Assembly (NCBI GenBank): GCA_030532125.1
Contig: JAUNLU010000003.1
Coordinates: 152,491 to 216,490 of the forward strand
DNA from: Trueperella sp.
GTDB taxonomy: Bacteria > Actinomycetota > Actinomycetes > Actinomycetales > Actinomycetaceae
Direction: 5' to 3'
Length of the DNA stretch: 64,000 nt
The notes below the pieces were generated by a model. It was not told the origin of the DNA and ran no database searches. It saw nothing but the letters and a program-made list of their open reading frames with translations. Below, piece by piece: positions 9,846 through 19,039 of this stretch. Within the stretch, counting starts at the first letter, position 1. Every line of letters begins with the position of its first letter. A program made the translations under genes and the position numbers.

Positions 9846-10067
9846 ATGGAACTTACTATCGGGCTACGCCACAATAACCAGGTGCTTGAGCTGGATGTCG
9901 ATCTGGACGCTGCAGCGATCAATGACGCCGTTACCGCGGCTATCGCAGCAAACAAACCGCTAACTATCACTGATAAAGAAGGTAAAACTGCGATTGTGCC
10001 GATTGATGCGCTAGGTTTTGTCCGGTGTGTACCAGAGCAGGAACGCCGAGTAGGCTTCGGCTTCTAA
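9846..10067 (+). CDS. DUF3107 family small protein
   Basis: This 73-aa protein matches the actinobacterial DUF3107 family in length, in its start (MELTIGLRHNNQ) and in its conserved end (RRVGFGF). It has a central acidic/aliphatic helix and a TDKEGKTAIVPIDALGFV strand region. An AAAGGA ribosome site sits 5 nt before the ATG. The gene is divergent from adnA with about 107 bp between starts. The function of the family is unknown. The cytoplasmic location is inferred, since no signal or membrane segment is seen. Confidence 0.85.
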   Translation: MELTIGLRHNNQVLELDVDLDAAAINDAVTAAIAANKPLTITDKEGKTAIVPIDALGFVRCVPEQERRVGFGF

Positions 10068-10342
10068 CGGATTTTTGCCCAGATCTTCTTTTATACCAGC
10101 GGAGCTGGTTAGTTAGCGTGCATTAAATACTGCCGCTCGCAGCGCTAGCCAGAGCGCGTTTACCGATTACACAGTGCTGTGAGTCTGCACCCGGTTGGGT
10201 GCCGCTGCGAGGTTTGCCAACTGCAGTAAGCTAGACTGGCTCTAGCGGACTGCCCGGTCGTGGGGATGAGCAAAGATTTATGCGATCGGCTGGACGCATG
10301 GCGCATAAACATTCAGGCGCGCCACCTAGCTGAAAGAAGATA
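10068..10342 (+). other. intergenic leader before the DEAD-box helicase gene
   Basis: These 275 nt contain no gene I can support. The only clear structure is a perfect 6-bp hairpin (GCACCC, loop GGTT, GGGTGC) at 10187-10202 without a T run. A long structured leader is common for DEAD-box RNA helicase genes, but nothing here proves regulation. Confidence 0.4.
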
Positions 10343-11860
10343 ATGACTGAAACATCCGGAATAGTTGATACCGCCAGTGCGGCGGCCCCACAACTCAACG
10401 AACCCGCTGCCGATATCACCGGCGCGGCAGCAGAGCTAAACTTAGATACCAAAACTTTTGCTGACTACGGCGTCTCCGCAGATATCGTTACCGCCTTAGC
10501 CAAGAAAGATATCACCCACCCATTCCCGATTCAGGCACTCACCCTGCCAGTTGCACTTAAGCGCGCAGATATCATCGGACAAGCCAAAACTGGTACTGGA
10601 AAAACTCTCGGATTCGGCATCCCAATGATCGAAAATACAGTTGGTCCCGGAGAACCAGGCTGGGATGAGCTAGCTGCGCCGGATCTACCACAAGGCCTGG
10701 TAGTAGTACCCACCCGTGAATTGGCAAAACAAGTAGCGGGCGATATTCGCGATGCCGCGGCACTGCGTAGCCTGCGGGTGGCCGAAGTCTACGGTGGAAA
10801 AGCCTACGAACCACAGATTGAGTTTTTGAAAAAAGGCGCTGAAATTGTAGTCGGCACCCCTGGTCGTTTAATTGACCTGCTGAAACAGCGCATTTTGCGG
10901 TTGGAAGCCGTGCGCACAGTAGTGCTTGACGAAGCCGATGAAATGCTGGATATGGGTTTCTTAGAAGACGTCGAAACCCTGCTGGCTGCTACCCCACATA
11001 ACCGGCACACCATGCTGTTCTCTGCCACTATGCCGGGACCAGTTATTGCGATGGCACGCCGGTACATGACTAAACCCACCCACATTCGCGCCCAAAATCC
11101 GGATGACGACTCTGCCACGGTAAAAACCACCAAACAGGTGGTATACCGCTGCCATGAATTGAACAAAATTGAAGTTTTAGCTCGGATACTGCAGGCGAAC
11201 GGACGGGGGCTCACCATCGTATTCACCCGCACCAAGCGCTCGGCAGCTCGAGTTGCCGACGAACTGGATCGCCGCGGCTTTGCTACCGGGGCATTGCATG
11301 GCGACCTGGGGCAAGGCGCCCGGGAACAGGCGATGCGTGCTTTCCGCAACGGCAAAATTGACGTACTAGTTGCTACCGATGTGGCCGCCCGCGGTATTGA
11401 CGTAGACGACGTCACCCACGTGGTTAATTACCACTGCCCCGAAGATGAAAAGACTTATCTACACCGGATTGGGCGCACCGGCCGCGCCGGTAACGCCGGT
11501 ACGGCAGTCACCTTTGTGGACTGGGAAGACACTCCGCGCTGGTCTGTAATCAATAGCCAACTTTCGCTGGGATTCCCCGAACCAGTGGAGACTTACCACA
11601 CCTCTGAGCATCTCTACACTGATTTAGATATCCCCACCGATGTGACCGGGCGACTCCCCAAATCACAGCGCAACCGCGCCGGGTTAGCCGCAGAACAGAT
11701 CGAAGACCTCGGGGAAACTGGCGTGCGCACTAATCGGCACGGCCAACACGGCAAGGGGCGAAACAGCCACCACAGCGGCAAGGCAACCCAGCGTAAGACC
11801 CAACGCAAGCGCCGTCGTACGCGGGTGCGTAATACTAATAACCGCGACAAACAGGACTAA
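10343..11860 (+). CDS. DEAD-box ATP-dependent RNA helicase
   Basis: This 505-aa protein unwinds RNA in ribosome assembly or mRNA turnover. All core motifs are present: the Q motif (TFADYG...PFPIQALTLP), motif I AKTGTGKT, VPTRELA, TPGRL, VLDEADEMLDMGF, LFSATMP, and near the end of the core ATDVAARGIDV and HRIGRTGRAG. The N-terminal 30 residues are a low-complexity acidic/Ala lead. The C-terminal tail, about 50 residues, is strongly basic with His, Gln, Lys and Arg (TQRKTQRKRRRTR), probably an RNA-binding tail. A GAAAGAAG site precedes the ATG. It resembles the RhlE class, but I would not give a symbol without an alignment. Confidence 0.95.
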   Translation: MTETSGIVDTASAAAPQLNEPAADITGAAAELNLDTKTFADYGVSADIVTALAKKDITHPFPIQALTLPVALKRADIIGQAKTGTGKTLGFGIPMIENTVGPGEPGWDELAAPDLPQGLVVVPTRELAKQVAGDIRDAAALRSLRVAEVYGGKAYEPQIEFLKKGAEIVVGTPGRLIDLLKQRILRLEAVRTVVLDEADEMLDMGFLEDVETLLAATPHNRHTMLFSATMPGPVIAMARRYMTKPTHIRAQNPDDDSATVKTTKQVVYRCHELNKIEVLARILQANGRGLTIVFTRTKRSAARVADELDRRGFATGALHGDLGQGAREQAMRAFRNGKIDVLVATDVAARGIDVDDVTHVVNYHCPEDEKTYLHRIGRTGRAGNAGTAVTFVDWEDTPRWSVINSQLSLGFPEPVETYHTSEHLYTDLDIPTDVTGRLPKSQRNRAGLAAEQIEDLGETGVRTNRHGQHGKGRNSHHSGKATQRKTQRKRRRTRVRNTNNRDKQD

Positions 11861-11868
11861 GCCCCCGG

Positions 11869-12477
11869 CTAGGCCTGGGCTATCACGGCCAATACCCCGT
11901 TGATAATTAACTGGGTAGCAATCGCAGCCAGCAGCATGCCGGAGAGCCGAGTCAGTAGCATTACCCCAGATTCACCCAGTACGCGCATGATTGGCCCGGC
12001 AAACCGCATGGAAAGCCAGGACACTAAGAGCACCAGTGCTAATGCCAGCACCACCAGAATTATGCTTACTGGGTCAGAGTCAGCTTCCCGGATCAACAGC
12101 ATAAACGCCACGATTCCGCCCGGTCCGGCCAGCAGCGGCGTCCCCAACGGCACTACCGCTACGTGCAGTGAACCCCCGCCGTCACCCGGGTCTTCTTCTT
12201 TCCCAGTTAATAGCTGCAGTGCCACCAGTAGTAACAGCAGCCCGCCTGACATCTGCATAGCCGGCATCGAAACATTCATCCAGTTCAGCAGCTGAAAACC
12301 AAAGAAACCAAATAGCACCAGCACGGTGAAGGCAATGGCGTTGGATTGCCACGCAATTTTGCGGCGCACTTTTGGCGTGGCGCGGGAAGTCAGCCCCATG
12401 AAAATTGGCATATTGCCAGGCGGATCCATAATCACGAACATAGTTGTGAAAGCGGAGAAGAAGAGTCCTAGATTCAC
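11869..12477 (-). CDS. MarC family integral membrane protein
   Basis: This 202-aa polytopic membrane protein has about six hydrophobic helices and the family's opening (FFSAFTTMFVIMDPPGNMPIF) and middle (SGGLLLLLVALQLLTG). The MarC/UPF0056 family has no settled biochemical role; the old link to multiple antibiotic resistance was not upheld. The GTG start overlaps the stop of the PHP gene upstream (GTGA), so the pair is probably cotranscribed and coupled. Its 3' end faces that of the DEAD-box gene, 8 bp away. Confidence 0.9.
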   Translation of the reverse strand: MNLGLFFSAFTTMFVIMDPPGNMPIFMGLTSRATPKVRRKIAWQSNAIAFTVLVLFGFFGFQLLNWMNVSMPAMQMSGGLLLLLVALQLLTGKEEDPGDGGGSLHVAVVPLGTPLLAGPGGIVAFMLLIREADSDPVSIILVVLALALVLLVSWLSMRFAGPIMRVLGESGVMLLTRLSGMLLAAIATQLIINGVLAVIAQA

Positions 12478-13313
12478 GGGTAAATGACCTCCAGATGGGT
12501 GCCGGAAACTAGCTGCGTAAAAACTTCCACTGCGGTGGTATTTTCACCCAACTGGTTTGGTTTTCCGGTGCCATGGTAGTCGCTGGAACCAAATTCGGCT
12601 AGACCGTGCTCTGCCAAGATGCTCGAGAGCTCTGCCCGACATTCAATCGGGTTATCTCGGTGATTTACTTCGACGCCGAACAGCCCAGTAGCTGCCAAAT
12701 CTGCCACTGCCACTTCTGGCAGCCGCGAGCCGCGGTTAGCCAGCGGATGGGCAATCACTGCCCGTCCGCCCGCTTGGTTTATCCAGCTGATGACGTCGGA
12801 AGTTTGCGGCGCATACTGGCGCACATAATATGGACTGCTAGCGCTGAGCATGTTCTGAAACGCGGCTTGCCGATCAGCCACTATTTTTTTGGCAATCAGG
12901 GCATCAGCAATGTGGGGGCGCCCAATTGGCGCTGCTGGATCAGCAACTGCCAAAACATCACCCCAAGTAATCGGGAAATCTTGTGCTAGCCGTTCCACTA
13001 TTTTTTGGGCCCGCTCACGGCGCGATTTGGCCATTTGCGCAATATGCCGCTCTATCTCTGGTGCTGCTGGATCGAATAAGTATCCGAGTACATGCACCGA
13101 AAATTCCCCATACCGAGAGGTAAATTCCATCCCCCGTACCAAAGCCACTCCAGTATGTGCCACGGCAGCAGCGGCGTCTTCCCAACCCGATATCGTGTCG
13201 TGGTCAGTTAGCCCAACTACATCTAACCCAGCCCGGGCGGCGGATGCCAATAAATCCTGCGGACTTTCGGTGCCATCAGAGCGGAATGAATGAGTGTGCA
13301 AATCGATGCGCAT
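12474..13313 (-). CDS. PHP-domain phosphoesterase (RNase AM/TrpH-like)
   Basis: This 279-aa protein has the PHP metal-binding fold. It begins at the motif MRIDLHTHSFRSDGT, followed by GLTDHDTISG, a glutamate in GMEFTS, VHVLGYLFD, VIAHPLA, a histidine in EVNHRDN, and the final GSSDYHG. This order is that of the YciV/TrpH group, whose E. coli member hydrolyses 3',5'-bisphosphonucleotides and trims RNA 5' ends. The start is the ATG at 13313, nine codons inside the longest frame, because the family begins with this motif. Substrate is inferred from family only. Confidence 0.88.
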   Translation of the reverse strand: MRIDLHTHSFRSDGTESPQDLLASAARAGLDVVGLTDHDTISGWEDAAAAVAHTGVALVRGMEFTSRYGEFSVHVLGYLFDPAAPEIERHIAQMAKSRRERAQKIVERLAQDFPITWGDVLAVADPAAPIGRPHIADALIAKKIVADRQAAFQNMLSASSPYYVRQYAPQTSDVISWINQAGGRAVIAHPLANRGSRLPEVAVADLAATGLFGVEVNHRDNPIECRAELSSILAEHGLAEFGSSDYHGTGKPNQLGENTTAVEVFTQLVSGTHLEVIYP

Positions 13314-13319
13314 AATCTC

Positions 13320-13325
13320 AAAGTA
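13320..13325 (-). promoter_or_regulatory. -10 box of a putative leaderless promoter
   Basis: On the minus strand TACTTT lies 6 nt before the ATG at 13313, with no convincing Shine-Dalgarno between them. TTGTAG about 19 nt further upstream is a weak -35 candidate. Transcription would start at the A of the ATG. Confidence 0.45.
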
Positions 13326-13383
13326 TGCCAAGCACCGCAATGACTACAAGTGATCCACACCAGTGCATGACATACTTATAAAT

Positions 13384-14901
13384 ATGACGAATGAAAAAGA
13401 TACTGCAGCACAGGAAACAGCACAGACATTAGCGGAACGCGGCAATAATCGTTCCCACAGCCCCAAGAGCAAAGAATTTCGCGAATTTATCGGGCAAGAT
13501 TGGGCACCCCGCGGCCCGGGTCCCGCCCGCTCTGCTGCTGCTGATTACACTCCGGCGCGCCGGGAAGCACTGGCACAGCTTTTCCCGGGTGAACGGCTAG
13601 TGCTGCCAGCAGGCGATCTAAAAGTTCGTTCCAATGACACCGACTACCGCTTCCGAGCCCACTCCGCTTTTTCCCATATGACTGGTTTGGGCGGCGAAGA
13701 CGAACCTGGTGCCGTATTGGTGTTGAATCCCACGGCAGCTGGGCATGAAGCCACCTTGTATTTCCATCCGCGTGCTTCCCGCTCCGCAGAAGAGTTCTAC
13801 GCAGATCCGCGACATGGCGAGTTCTGGGTAGGTGCCCGGCTCAGCGCTGAGGAAATGCACACCCTGACCGGCATAAAAGTGGCACATATCGACACTATGA
13901 AGGATGCGCTTGCCAAAGATCTGGGGGCAGATCAAGTGCGTATCCGAGTAATGCCCCAGGCCGATGAATCGGTTTCAGCGCTGGTGGCCGAGCTGCGCGC
14001 CAGTGCGGGACTTAGCGAAGACGCAGAGCAGGCAGATATCGAACTGGCCACGGCAGCGTCGGAACTGCGGCTGCGCAAAGACGCCTACGAAGTTAGTGAG
14101 ATGCGCAAAGCCATCGACGTCACCCACCAAGGTTTTACCGAGATGATCCGGGCAATCCCAGCGGCAGTGCAGCACTGGCGGGGCGAACGCATAATTGAGG
14201 GTGCGTTCGGAGCACACGCCCGCGCTGAAGGCAACGGCTTGGGCTACGAGACCATTGCCGCCAGTGGAAACCACGCCAATACTTTGCACTGGATTACTAA
14301 TAACGGCAAAGTTCGCGAAGGGGATCTAATTTTGATTGACGCCGGTGCGGAAGTGGATTCGCTGTACACCGCGGATATCACTCGCACCTTGCCAGTTTCT
14401 GGCAAGTTTTCCCCCGTGCAACGCGAAGTATATGACGCCGTCTTGGCCGCCTGCGAAACCGCGCTAGCAGCAGCAAATGAACCCGGGGTTCGCTTCCGCG
14501 ATGTACATGCCGCCGCTATGCAAACCATCGCAGAACACTTGGAGCGTTGGGGCATATTGCCGGTGAGTGCTGAGGAGTCATTGGCCGGAACAGCACAATA
14601 CCACCGCCGGTGGATGCCCCATGGCACTTCACATCACTTGGGCATCGACGTACACGACTGTGCCCAGGCTAAACGCGAGCTTTACCAGGACGCCGTGCTG
14701 GAACCGGGAATGATTTTCACCATCGAGCCCGGGCTGTACTTCCGCGAAGACGATCTGAAAGTACCCGAGCAGTTCCGTGGCATCGGGGTGCGAATTGAGG
14801 ACGATATCTTGATCACCGAACACGGTGCCGAGCGCCTTTCCGAATCCATCCCGCGCACTGCTGACGAAGTTGAAGAGTGGATGGCTAGAATTTTAGGGTA
14901 A
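13384..14901 (+). CDS. pepP: Xaa-Pro aminopeptidase (M24B family)
   Basis: This 505-aa metallopeptidase removes N-terminal residues next to proline. An N-terminal AMP_N domain (LFPGERLVLPAGDLK, YRFRAHSAFSHMTGL) precedes the pita-bread catalytic domain. Metal ligands and catalytic His are visible: LILIDAGAEVDSLYTADITRT, the HGTSHHLGIDVHD block, IFTIEPGLYF and VRIEDDILIT. The start is uncertain. The ATG at 13384 is chosen, but a GTG at 13363 would add seven residues; neither has a Shine-Dalgarno, and an AT-rich TATAAAT lies directly before the ATG. It is divergent from the PHP gene. The first 40 residues are polar and variable. Confidence 0.9.
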   Translation: MTNEKDTAAQETAQTLAERGNNRSHSPKSKEFREFIGQDWAPRGPGPARSAAADYTPARREALAQLFPGERLVLPAGDLKVRSNDTDYRFRAHSAFSHMTGLGGEDEPGAVLVLNPTAAGHEATLYFHPRASRSAEEFYADPRHGEFWVGARLSAEEMHTLTGIKVAHIDTMKDALAKDLGADQVRIRVMPQADESVSALVAELRASAGLSEDAEQADIELATAASELRLRKDAYEVSEMRKAIDVTHQGFTEMIRAIPAAVQHWRGERIIEGAFGAHARAEGNGLGYETIAASGNHANTLHWITNNGKVREGDLILIDAGAEVDSLYTADITRTLPVSGKFSPVQREVYDAVLAACETALAAANEPGVRFRDVHAAAMQTIAEHLERWGILPVSAEESLAGTAQYHRRWMPHGTSHHLGIDVHDCAQAKRELYQDAVLEPGMIFTIEPGLYFREDDLKVPEQFRGIGVRIEDDILITEHGAERLSESIPRTADEVEEWMARILG

Positions 14902-14929
14902 TGACCCACTGCGCACATAGGAGGTTGCC

Positions 14930-16195
14930 GTGGCACCAAAACGAGTTTTCATCGGTCGCCTAGCTGGTATCGAAGTTTTCGATCCAATCGGCGATTCAGT
15001 GGGGAAAGTTGTAGACGTAGTCGTAGTATTCCGAATGCGCTACAACCCACTGGCAGTGGGCTTAGTGGTAAACGTGACCGGGAAACGGCGAGTATTTATG
15101 CCGCTAACTCGAGTGCGCACAATTGAAAATGGGCAAGTTATCTCCACTGGGCTAGTTAACCTACGCCGATTTGCCAAGCGCCCCTCTGAAACACTGGTAG
15201 TTAGCGAAGTCTTCGATCGCGAAGTCACCTTCAAAGATGGCTCCGGCAAAGCCAGTATCGAAGACGTAGCGATTCAGCAAGAGAATCGGGAGTGGCGAGT
15301 CACTGAGCTGTATGTGCGGATGGCAAAGGGATCGCCGGACGCTGGCAAAACCAAGATTGTTCCAGCAGACAGCGTCACTTGGGGCACCACTGCGCTAGCC
15401 AACCAAGAAGTTGCCAGTGTATTGTCCCAGCTACAAGACCTAAAAGCGCAAGATGCCGCCGATCTACTGCGCGATTTGCCTGCTAGTCGGGTACTGCAGA
15501 TCGCTAATCAGATGGACGACGACCGCCTGGCAGATGTGTTGGAAGAGATGGGTGAATCCGACCGGGTAGCTATTGTTTCTGGGCTGGATGTTGAGCGGGC
15601 TGCCAACGTATTAGACGAAATGGAACCTGATGACGCTGCCGACCTGATAAACGAACTCTCCGACAAACAAGCCGAAATTTTGTTGGCTCGGATGGAACCA
15701 GATGAAGCTGAAGACGTGCGCCGCCTGATGTCATACGGCGAACGCACCGCGGGCGGTCTAATGACTACCGACCCGATCGTGCTCTCCCCCGACTCCACGG
15801 TGGCTACTCTGCTTGCCCATGCTCGGCGGCAAGATATTCCACCTGCCCTGTCCACCATCGTCTTCATCTCTCGCCCACCATTGGAAACCCCCACCGGCCG
15901 CTTCTTGGGAGTTGTCCACCTGCAACAGGCATTGCGCAATCCACCCGCAACTATGATCGGGCACCTAATGGAAAGCGTGGAACAGCTTCACCCTGATGAC
16001 GGAATTGGTACTGTAACCCGACTACTAGCTACTTACGACTTAACTGCTCTCCCAGTGGTGGATCACGGTTTGCTAGTAGGGGCAGTTTCAGTAGACGACG
16101 TACTCGATCACCTATTGCCAGACGACTGGCGAGAGGTAGATGAACAAGAAATTGACGACGCCGTAGCGGCTAAACACACTACGGAGGAGAAATAA
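14930..16195 (+). CDS. PRC-barrel / MgtE N-terminal / CBS domain protein
   Basis: This 421-aa soluble protein has a PRC-like region (RLAGIEVFDPIGDSVGKVVDVVV) and an MgtE_N helical domain with repeated acidic units (QDAADLLRDLP, DRLADVLEEMG, DDAADLINELS, DEAEDVRRLM). A CBS pair follows, roughly residues 265-400 (MTTDPIVLSPDSTVATLL, LPVVDHGLLVGAVSVDDVLDHLL). The transmembrane channel domain of true MgtE magnesium transporters is absent, so it is likely a regulatory or sensing partner rather than a channel. An AGGAGG site lies 5 nt before the GTG start. It overlaps the following DUF1003 gene by one base, suggesting the two membrane-linked proteins act together. Confidence 0.88.
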   Translation: MAPKRVFIGRLAGIEVFDPIGDSVGKVVDVVVVFRMRYNPLAVGLVVNVTGKRRVFMPLTRVRTIENGQVISTGLVNLRRFAKRPSETLVVSEVFDREVTFKDGSGKASIEDVAIQQENREWRVTELYVRMAKGSPDAGKTKIVPADSVTWGTTALANQEVASVLSQLQDLKAQDAADLLRDLPASRVLQIANQMDDDRLADVLEEMGESDRVAIVSGLDVERAANVLDEMEPDDAADLINELSDKQAEILLARMEPDEAEDVRRLMSYGERTAGGLMTTDPIVLSPDSTVATLLAHARRQDIPPALSTIVFISRPPLETPTGRFLGVVHLQQALRNPPATMIGHLMESVEQLHPDDGIGTVTRLLATYDLTALPVVDHGLLVGAVSVDDVLDHLLPDDWREVDEQEIDDAVAAKHTTEEK

Positions 16196-16782
16196 TGGCT
16201 AAGGGTTTTGAAGAACCGCTCGACAAGAGCCAGCGCCTCCTGCGCAGAGCACAGTGGGACTCAGAAACGGTCGGGATTGTCGCTGAGCGCATTGCCAGAT
16301 TTACCGGCACCCCCACATTTCTCATCTATCTGACTGTATTTGTGGGCGTCTGGTTGGCGTGGAATACCCTCGCCCCAGAACATTTGCGTTTCGATTCCGC
16401 ATCTTTGGGATTCACCGCGTTGACGCTAATGCTGTCCTTACAAGCCTCCTATGCCGCACCGCTGATTTTGTTAGCTCAGAACCGCCAAGATGACCGCGAT
16501 CGAGTCAGCTTGGAAAATGACCGCCTGGCGGTAGAGCGCAATATTGCGGATACGGAATATCTGACCCGGGAACTAGCCGCGTTGCGCGTAGCGGTACACG
16601 ATCTGGCAACGCGAGATTTTGTGCGTGCGGAAATGCGCGACCAGTTGGCCGAACACCACAAGCCAGAGCTGGGACTAGGCGAAACCGATCCCGAGATCGT
16701 ATGGCGCGATGAGCGAATTGCGCAACTGGAACAGCGGCTAAATGAGCTGGAAGCGACTTTGGGAGAGCCCAGCAACGAATAG
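16195..16782 (+). CDS. DUF1003 membrane protein
   Basis: This 195-aa protein has two membrane helices (FLIYLTVFVGVWLAWNTL and LGFTALTLMLSLQASYAAPLILL) followed by the family's NRQDDRDR signature. A long acidic coiled-coil-like C-terminal half contains LEQRLNELEATL. DUF1003 proteins are found with CBS/MgtE_N proteins in many actinobacteria, and the one-base overlap (TAATG) here keeps that pairing. The biochemical role is unknown; a membrane anchor or channel-like partner is plausible. A GGAGGAG ribosome site precedes the ATG. Confidence 0.9.
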   Translation: MAKGFEEPLDKSQRLLRRAQWDSETVGIVAERIARFTGTPTFLIYLTVFVGVWLAWNTLAPEHLRFDSASLGFTALTLMLSLQASYAAPLILLAQNRQDDRDRVSLENDRLAVERNIADTEYLTRELAALRVAVHDLATRDFVRAEMRDQLAEHHKPELGLGETDPEIVWRDERIAQLEQRLNELEATLGEPSNE

Positions 16783-16856
16783 CTCACTGTCCGCTATTTT
16801 TGGTGACCTCGCCCACCTGCCTGCGGGCTCCCAGAGAGTTTAGTGCGCGGCTTGGT

Positions 16857-16862
16857 TAAGAT
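16857..16862 (+). promoter_or_regulatory. -10 box of a putative leaderless promoter
   Basis: TAAGAT lies 6 nt (TGCCAC) before the ATG of the mrp-like gene. There is no Shine-Dalgarno in the short gap, which fits a leaderless transcript. Confidence 0.5.
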
Positions 16863-16868
16863 TGCCAC

Positions 16869-17993
16869 ATGAGCTTACCTACCGAAAAAGATATCCGCCT
16901 TGCGCTAGACAAGGTAATGGATCCGGAGATTCATCGGCCGATTACGCAGCTAAATATGGTGCGCGGTGCCCAAATTGAACCAAATGGAAAAGTTACGGTG
17001 GACATCAGTCTCACCACAGCTGGTTGCCCGCTCCAAGACACGATTGAAAAAGACGTGGTTGCGGCAGTGGCAGCCGTTCCTGGGGTCACTGGTGTGTCAG
17101 TGCGGATGGGGGAAATGACTGATGAGGAAAAGCAGTCATTGCGCGAAAAGCTGAGCGGAGGCGCGCCGCAGCGCGTGGTGCCCTTTGCCCAACCGGATAA
17201 TCTGACCCGGGTTTACGCGATTTCTTCGGGCAAAGGCGGCGTCGGTAAATCCTCAATGACGGCAAATCTGGCAGGGGCGATGGCTCGCCAAGGCCTGAAG
17301 GTAGGGGTAGTGGACGCCGATATCTACGGCTTCTCCATTCCCCAGATGTTTGGAGTGAAAAACCCGCCGCAAGCGGTTGATTCCATGATCATTCCGCCAG
17401 TTGCCCACGGGGTTAAAGCAATCTCAATTGGTATGTTCATGGCAGAAAATACGCCAGTTATCTGGCGCGGCCCCATGCTACACCGGGCTATCGAACAATT
17501 CTTCGCCGATGTATTCTGGGGCGACTTGGATGTGCTGCTCATTGACTTACCACCCGGTACCGGTGATGTGGCGCTGTCAGTGGCACAGTTAATTCCGAAG
17601 TCGCAGATAGTTGTAGTAACTACTCCGCAGGTGGCGGCGGCAGAAGTTGCTGAGCGCGCCGGCATTATGGCCGGGCAAACTGAGCAAGAAGTAGTGGGCG
17701 TAATTGAGAATATGTCATACCTACAGCTGCCAGACGGTTCCACCATGGACTTATTCGGTTCCGGCGGCGGAGAAACAGTGGCAAAGCAGCTGAGCGAAAA
17801 ACTCGGGTACGAGGTTCCCCTCTTGGCCCAAGTACCCCTGGAGAAAGAACTGCGCGAAGGCGGCGACTCGGGAATGCCGATCACGCTTTCCGATCCCGAC
17901 TCCCCAGCGGCACAGGCAATTTCTCGCGCCGCCGCACAGCTAACCCAGCCCCGCGGACTAGCTGGTAAATCATTGGGCGTAGATCCGGTCTGA
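16869..17993 (+). CDS. mrp: Mrp/ApbC/Nbp35-family iron-sulfur cluster carrier ATPase
   Basis: This 374-aa protein has an N-terminal DUF59 (MIP18-like) domain, residues about 5-90, with TTAGCPLQDTI. A Mrp/ParA-type ATPase domain follows, with deviant Walker A SSGKGGVGKSSMTANLA near residue 118 and VVDADIYGFSIPQMFG, then LLIDLPPGTGD. Proteins of this type bind and transfer Fe-S clusters. The CxxC near the C-terminus found in many homologs is not obvious, so cluster binding should be checked. The gene stands alone, with a leaderless-type promoter. Confidence 0.9.
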   Translation: MSLPTEKDIRLALDKVMDPEIHRPITQLNMVRGAQIEPNGKVTVDISLTTAGCPLQDTIEKDVVAAVAAVPGVTGVSVRMGEMTDEEKQSLREKLSGGAPQRVVPFAQPDNLTRVYAISSGKGGVGKSSMTANLAGAMARQGLKVGVVDADIYGFSIPQMFGVKNPPQAVDSMIIPPVAHGVKAISIGMFMAENTPVIWRGPMLHRAIEQFFADVFWGDLDVLLIDLPPGTGDVALSVAQLIPKSQIVVVTTPQVAAAEVAERAGIMAGQTEQEVVGVIENMSYLQLPDGSTMDLFGSGGGETVAKQLSEKLGYEVPLLAQVPLEKELREGGDSGMPITLSDPDSPAAQAISRAAAQLTQPRGLAGKSLGVDPV

Positions 17994-18106
17994 TAACTGC
18001 AAGTATTTCCCCAGAATTGTGGTGCGCCTTGCCATATCTAGGCGCAGTTAATGAGAAACTGGGGGCATACGCTGAGATATATTCTGCACAAAAGTTAGGG
18101 GTAACT

Positions 18107-18736
18107 ATGGCGGCAGATAAAGCACTGGCATGGTCCTATGCCGAGGGAATCGTCACCGAACCTAGTTTGATGGCGACAGCACGAGCCCAGTCTGCTGACC
18201 TAGGTATTGAAACGCTTTCTGCTGCAACTGGAAAATTTCTTGCCGTTTTGGCAGCTAGCAACGGCGTGCAGCATATCGCGGAAATCGGCACCGGCACGGG
18301 ACTATCCGGGCTCTATTTGCTCTCTGCTTCCCATGACTCGGTGCTGACCACTATCGATATCGAAGCAGAAGCCCAAAACTACGCCCGGGAAAACTTTGCA
18401 GCCACCAATATTCGCTCGGGTCGCTACCGGCTAATCAATGCTCGCAGTGCCGATATTCTCCCCCGACTAGCTGACCGAGCCTATGACCTAGTACTGGTAG
18501 ATGGTGACCCATTAGAAGCTGCTGGGGATGTAGACGAAGCACTGCGCATGTTGCGCTCGGGCGGGATTCTGGTGCTGGCCCATGCATTAAATTCGGACCG
18601 AGTAGCCGATCCAGCGCGCCGAGATCATGCCACGGTAGCCCTGCGCAATCTGGGCAAAGAATTAATTGAGGCTGAAGAATTAATCTCCAGCCTCATACCG
18701 CTCGGGGACGGTCTAGTAGTTAGCGTAAAACGCTAA
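18107..18736 (+). CDS. O-methyltransferase family protein (SAM-dependent)
   Basis: This 209-aa class I methyltransferase has motif I as AEIGTGTGLSGLYLL, an acidic residue ending strand 2 (LTTIDIEAEAQN), and DLVLVDGDPLEAAGDVDEALRML as the later motifs. This is the O-methyltransferase family 3 pattern common next to sigE or mrp genes in actinobacteria. The start is the ATG with AGGGG 5 nt upstream; an upstream in-frame ATG at 18017 would add 30 residues that look non-homologous. The methyl acceptor is unknown. Its stop lies 2 nt from that of the convergent DUF3117 gene. Confidence 0.85.
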   Translation: MAADKALAWSYAEGIVTEPSLMATARAQSADLGIETLSAATGKFLAVLAASNGVQHIAEIGTGTGLSGLYLLSASHDSVLTTIDIEAEAQNYARENFAATNIRSGRYRLINARSADILPRLADRAYDLVLVDGDPLEAAGDVDEALRMLRSGGILVLAHALNSDRVADPARRDHATVALRNLGKELIEAEELISSLIPLGDGLVVSVKR

Positions 18737-18738
18737 CG

Positions 18739-18909
18739 TTATAGTTCGATAACTTTAGTTAGTACTTCCTGCAGGGCATTAACTTCATCTTCTTCGAGCT
18801 CCAGAACAAGCCGGCCGCCACCTTCCAGCGGAATGCGGAGGGTAGTTCCGTGGATGCTCCGCTCAGCTTCTAACGGCCCATCTCCAGTGCGCGGCTTCAT
18901 GGCTGCCAT
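18739..18909 (-). CDS. DUF3117 family small protein
   Basis: This 56-aa protein starts MAAMKPRTGDGPLE and contains RIPLEGGGRLVLELEEDE, the actinobacterial DUF3117 signature. An AAGGAG site lies 7 nt before the ATG. Members of the family are almost invariably this short and of unknown function. It lies downstream of, and in the same orientation as, the LOG-family gene. The gap between them is 130 bp and contains an AT-rich stretch that could hold its own promoter. Confidence 0.9.
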   Translation of the reverse strand: MAAMKPRTGDGPLEAERSIHGTTLRIPLEGGGRLVLELEEDEVNALQEVLTKVIEL

Positions 18910-19039
18910 GGTGTCTCTCCTTCCGGGGACAACTCCCCTAACTACTCAAGGTTTATTATATTCCATAATCCCTGCCTGAGGTACGTGCCGGCGGCTCAGT
19001 TCCTAGCGCTACTAATGCACTCCGGGTGTGCTACTGCGT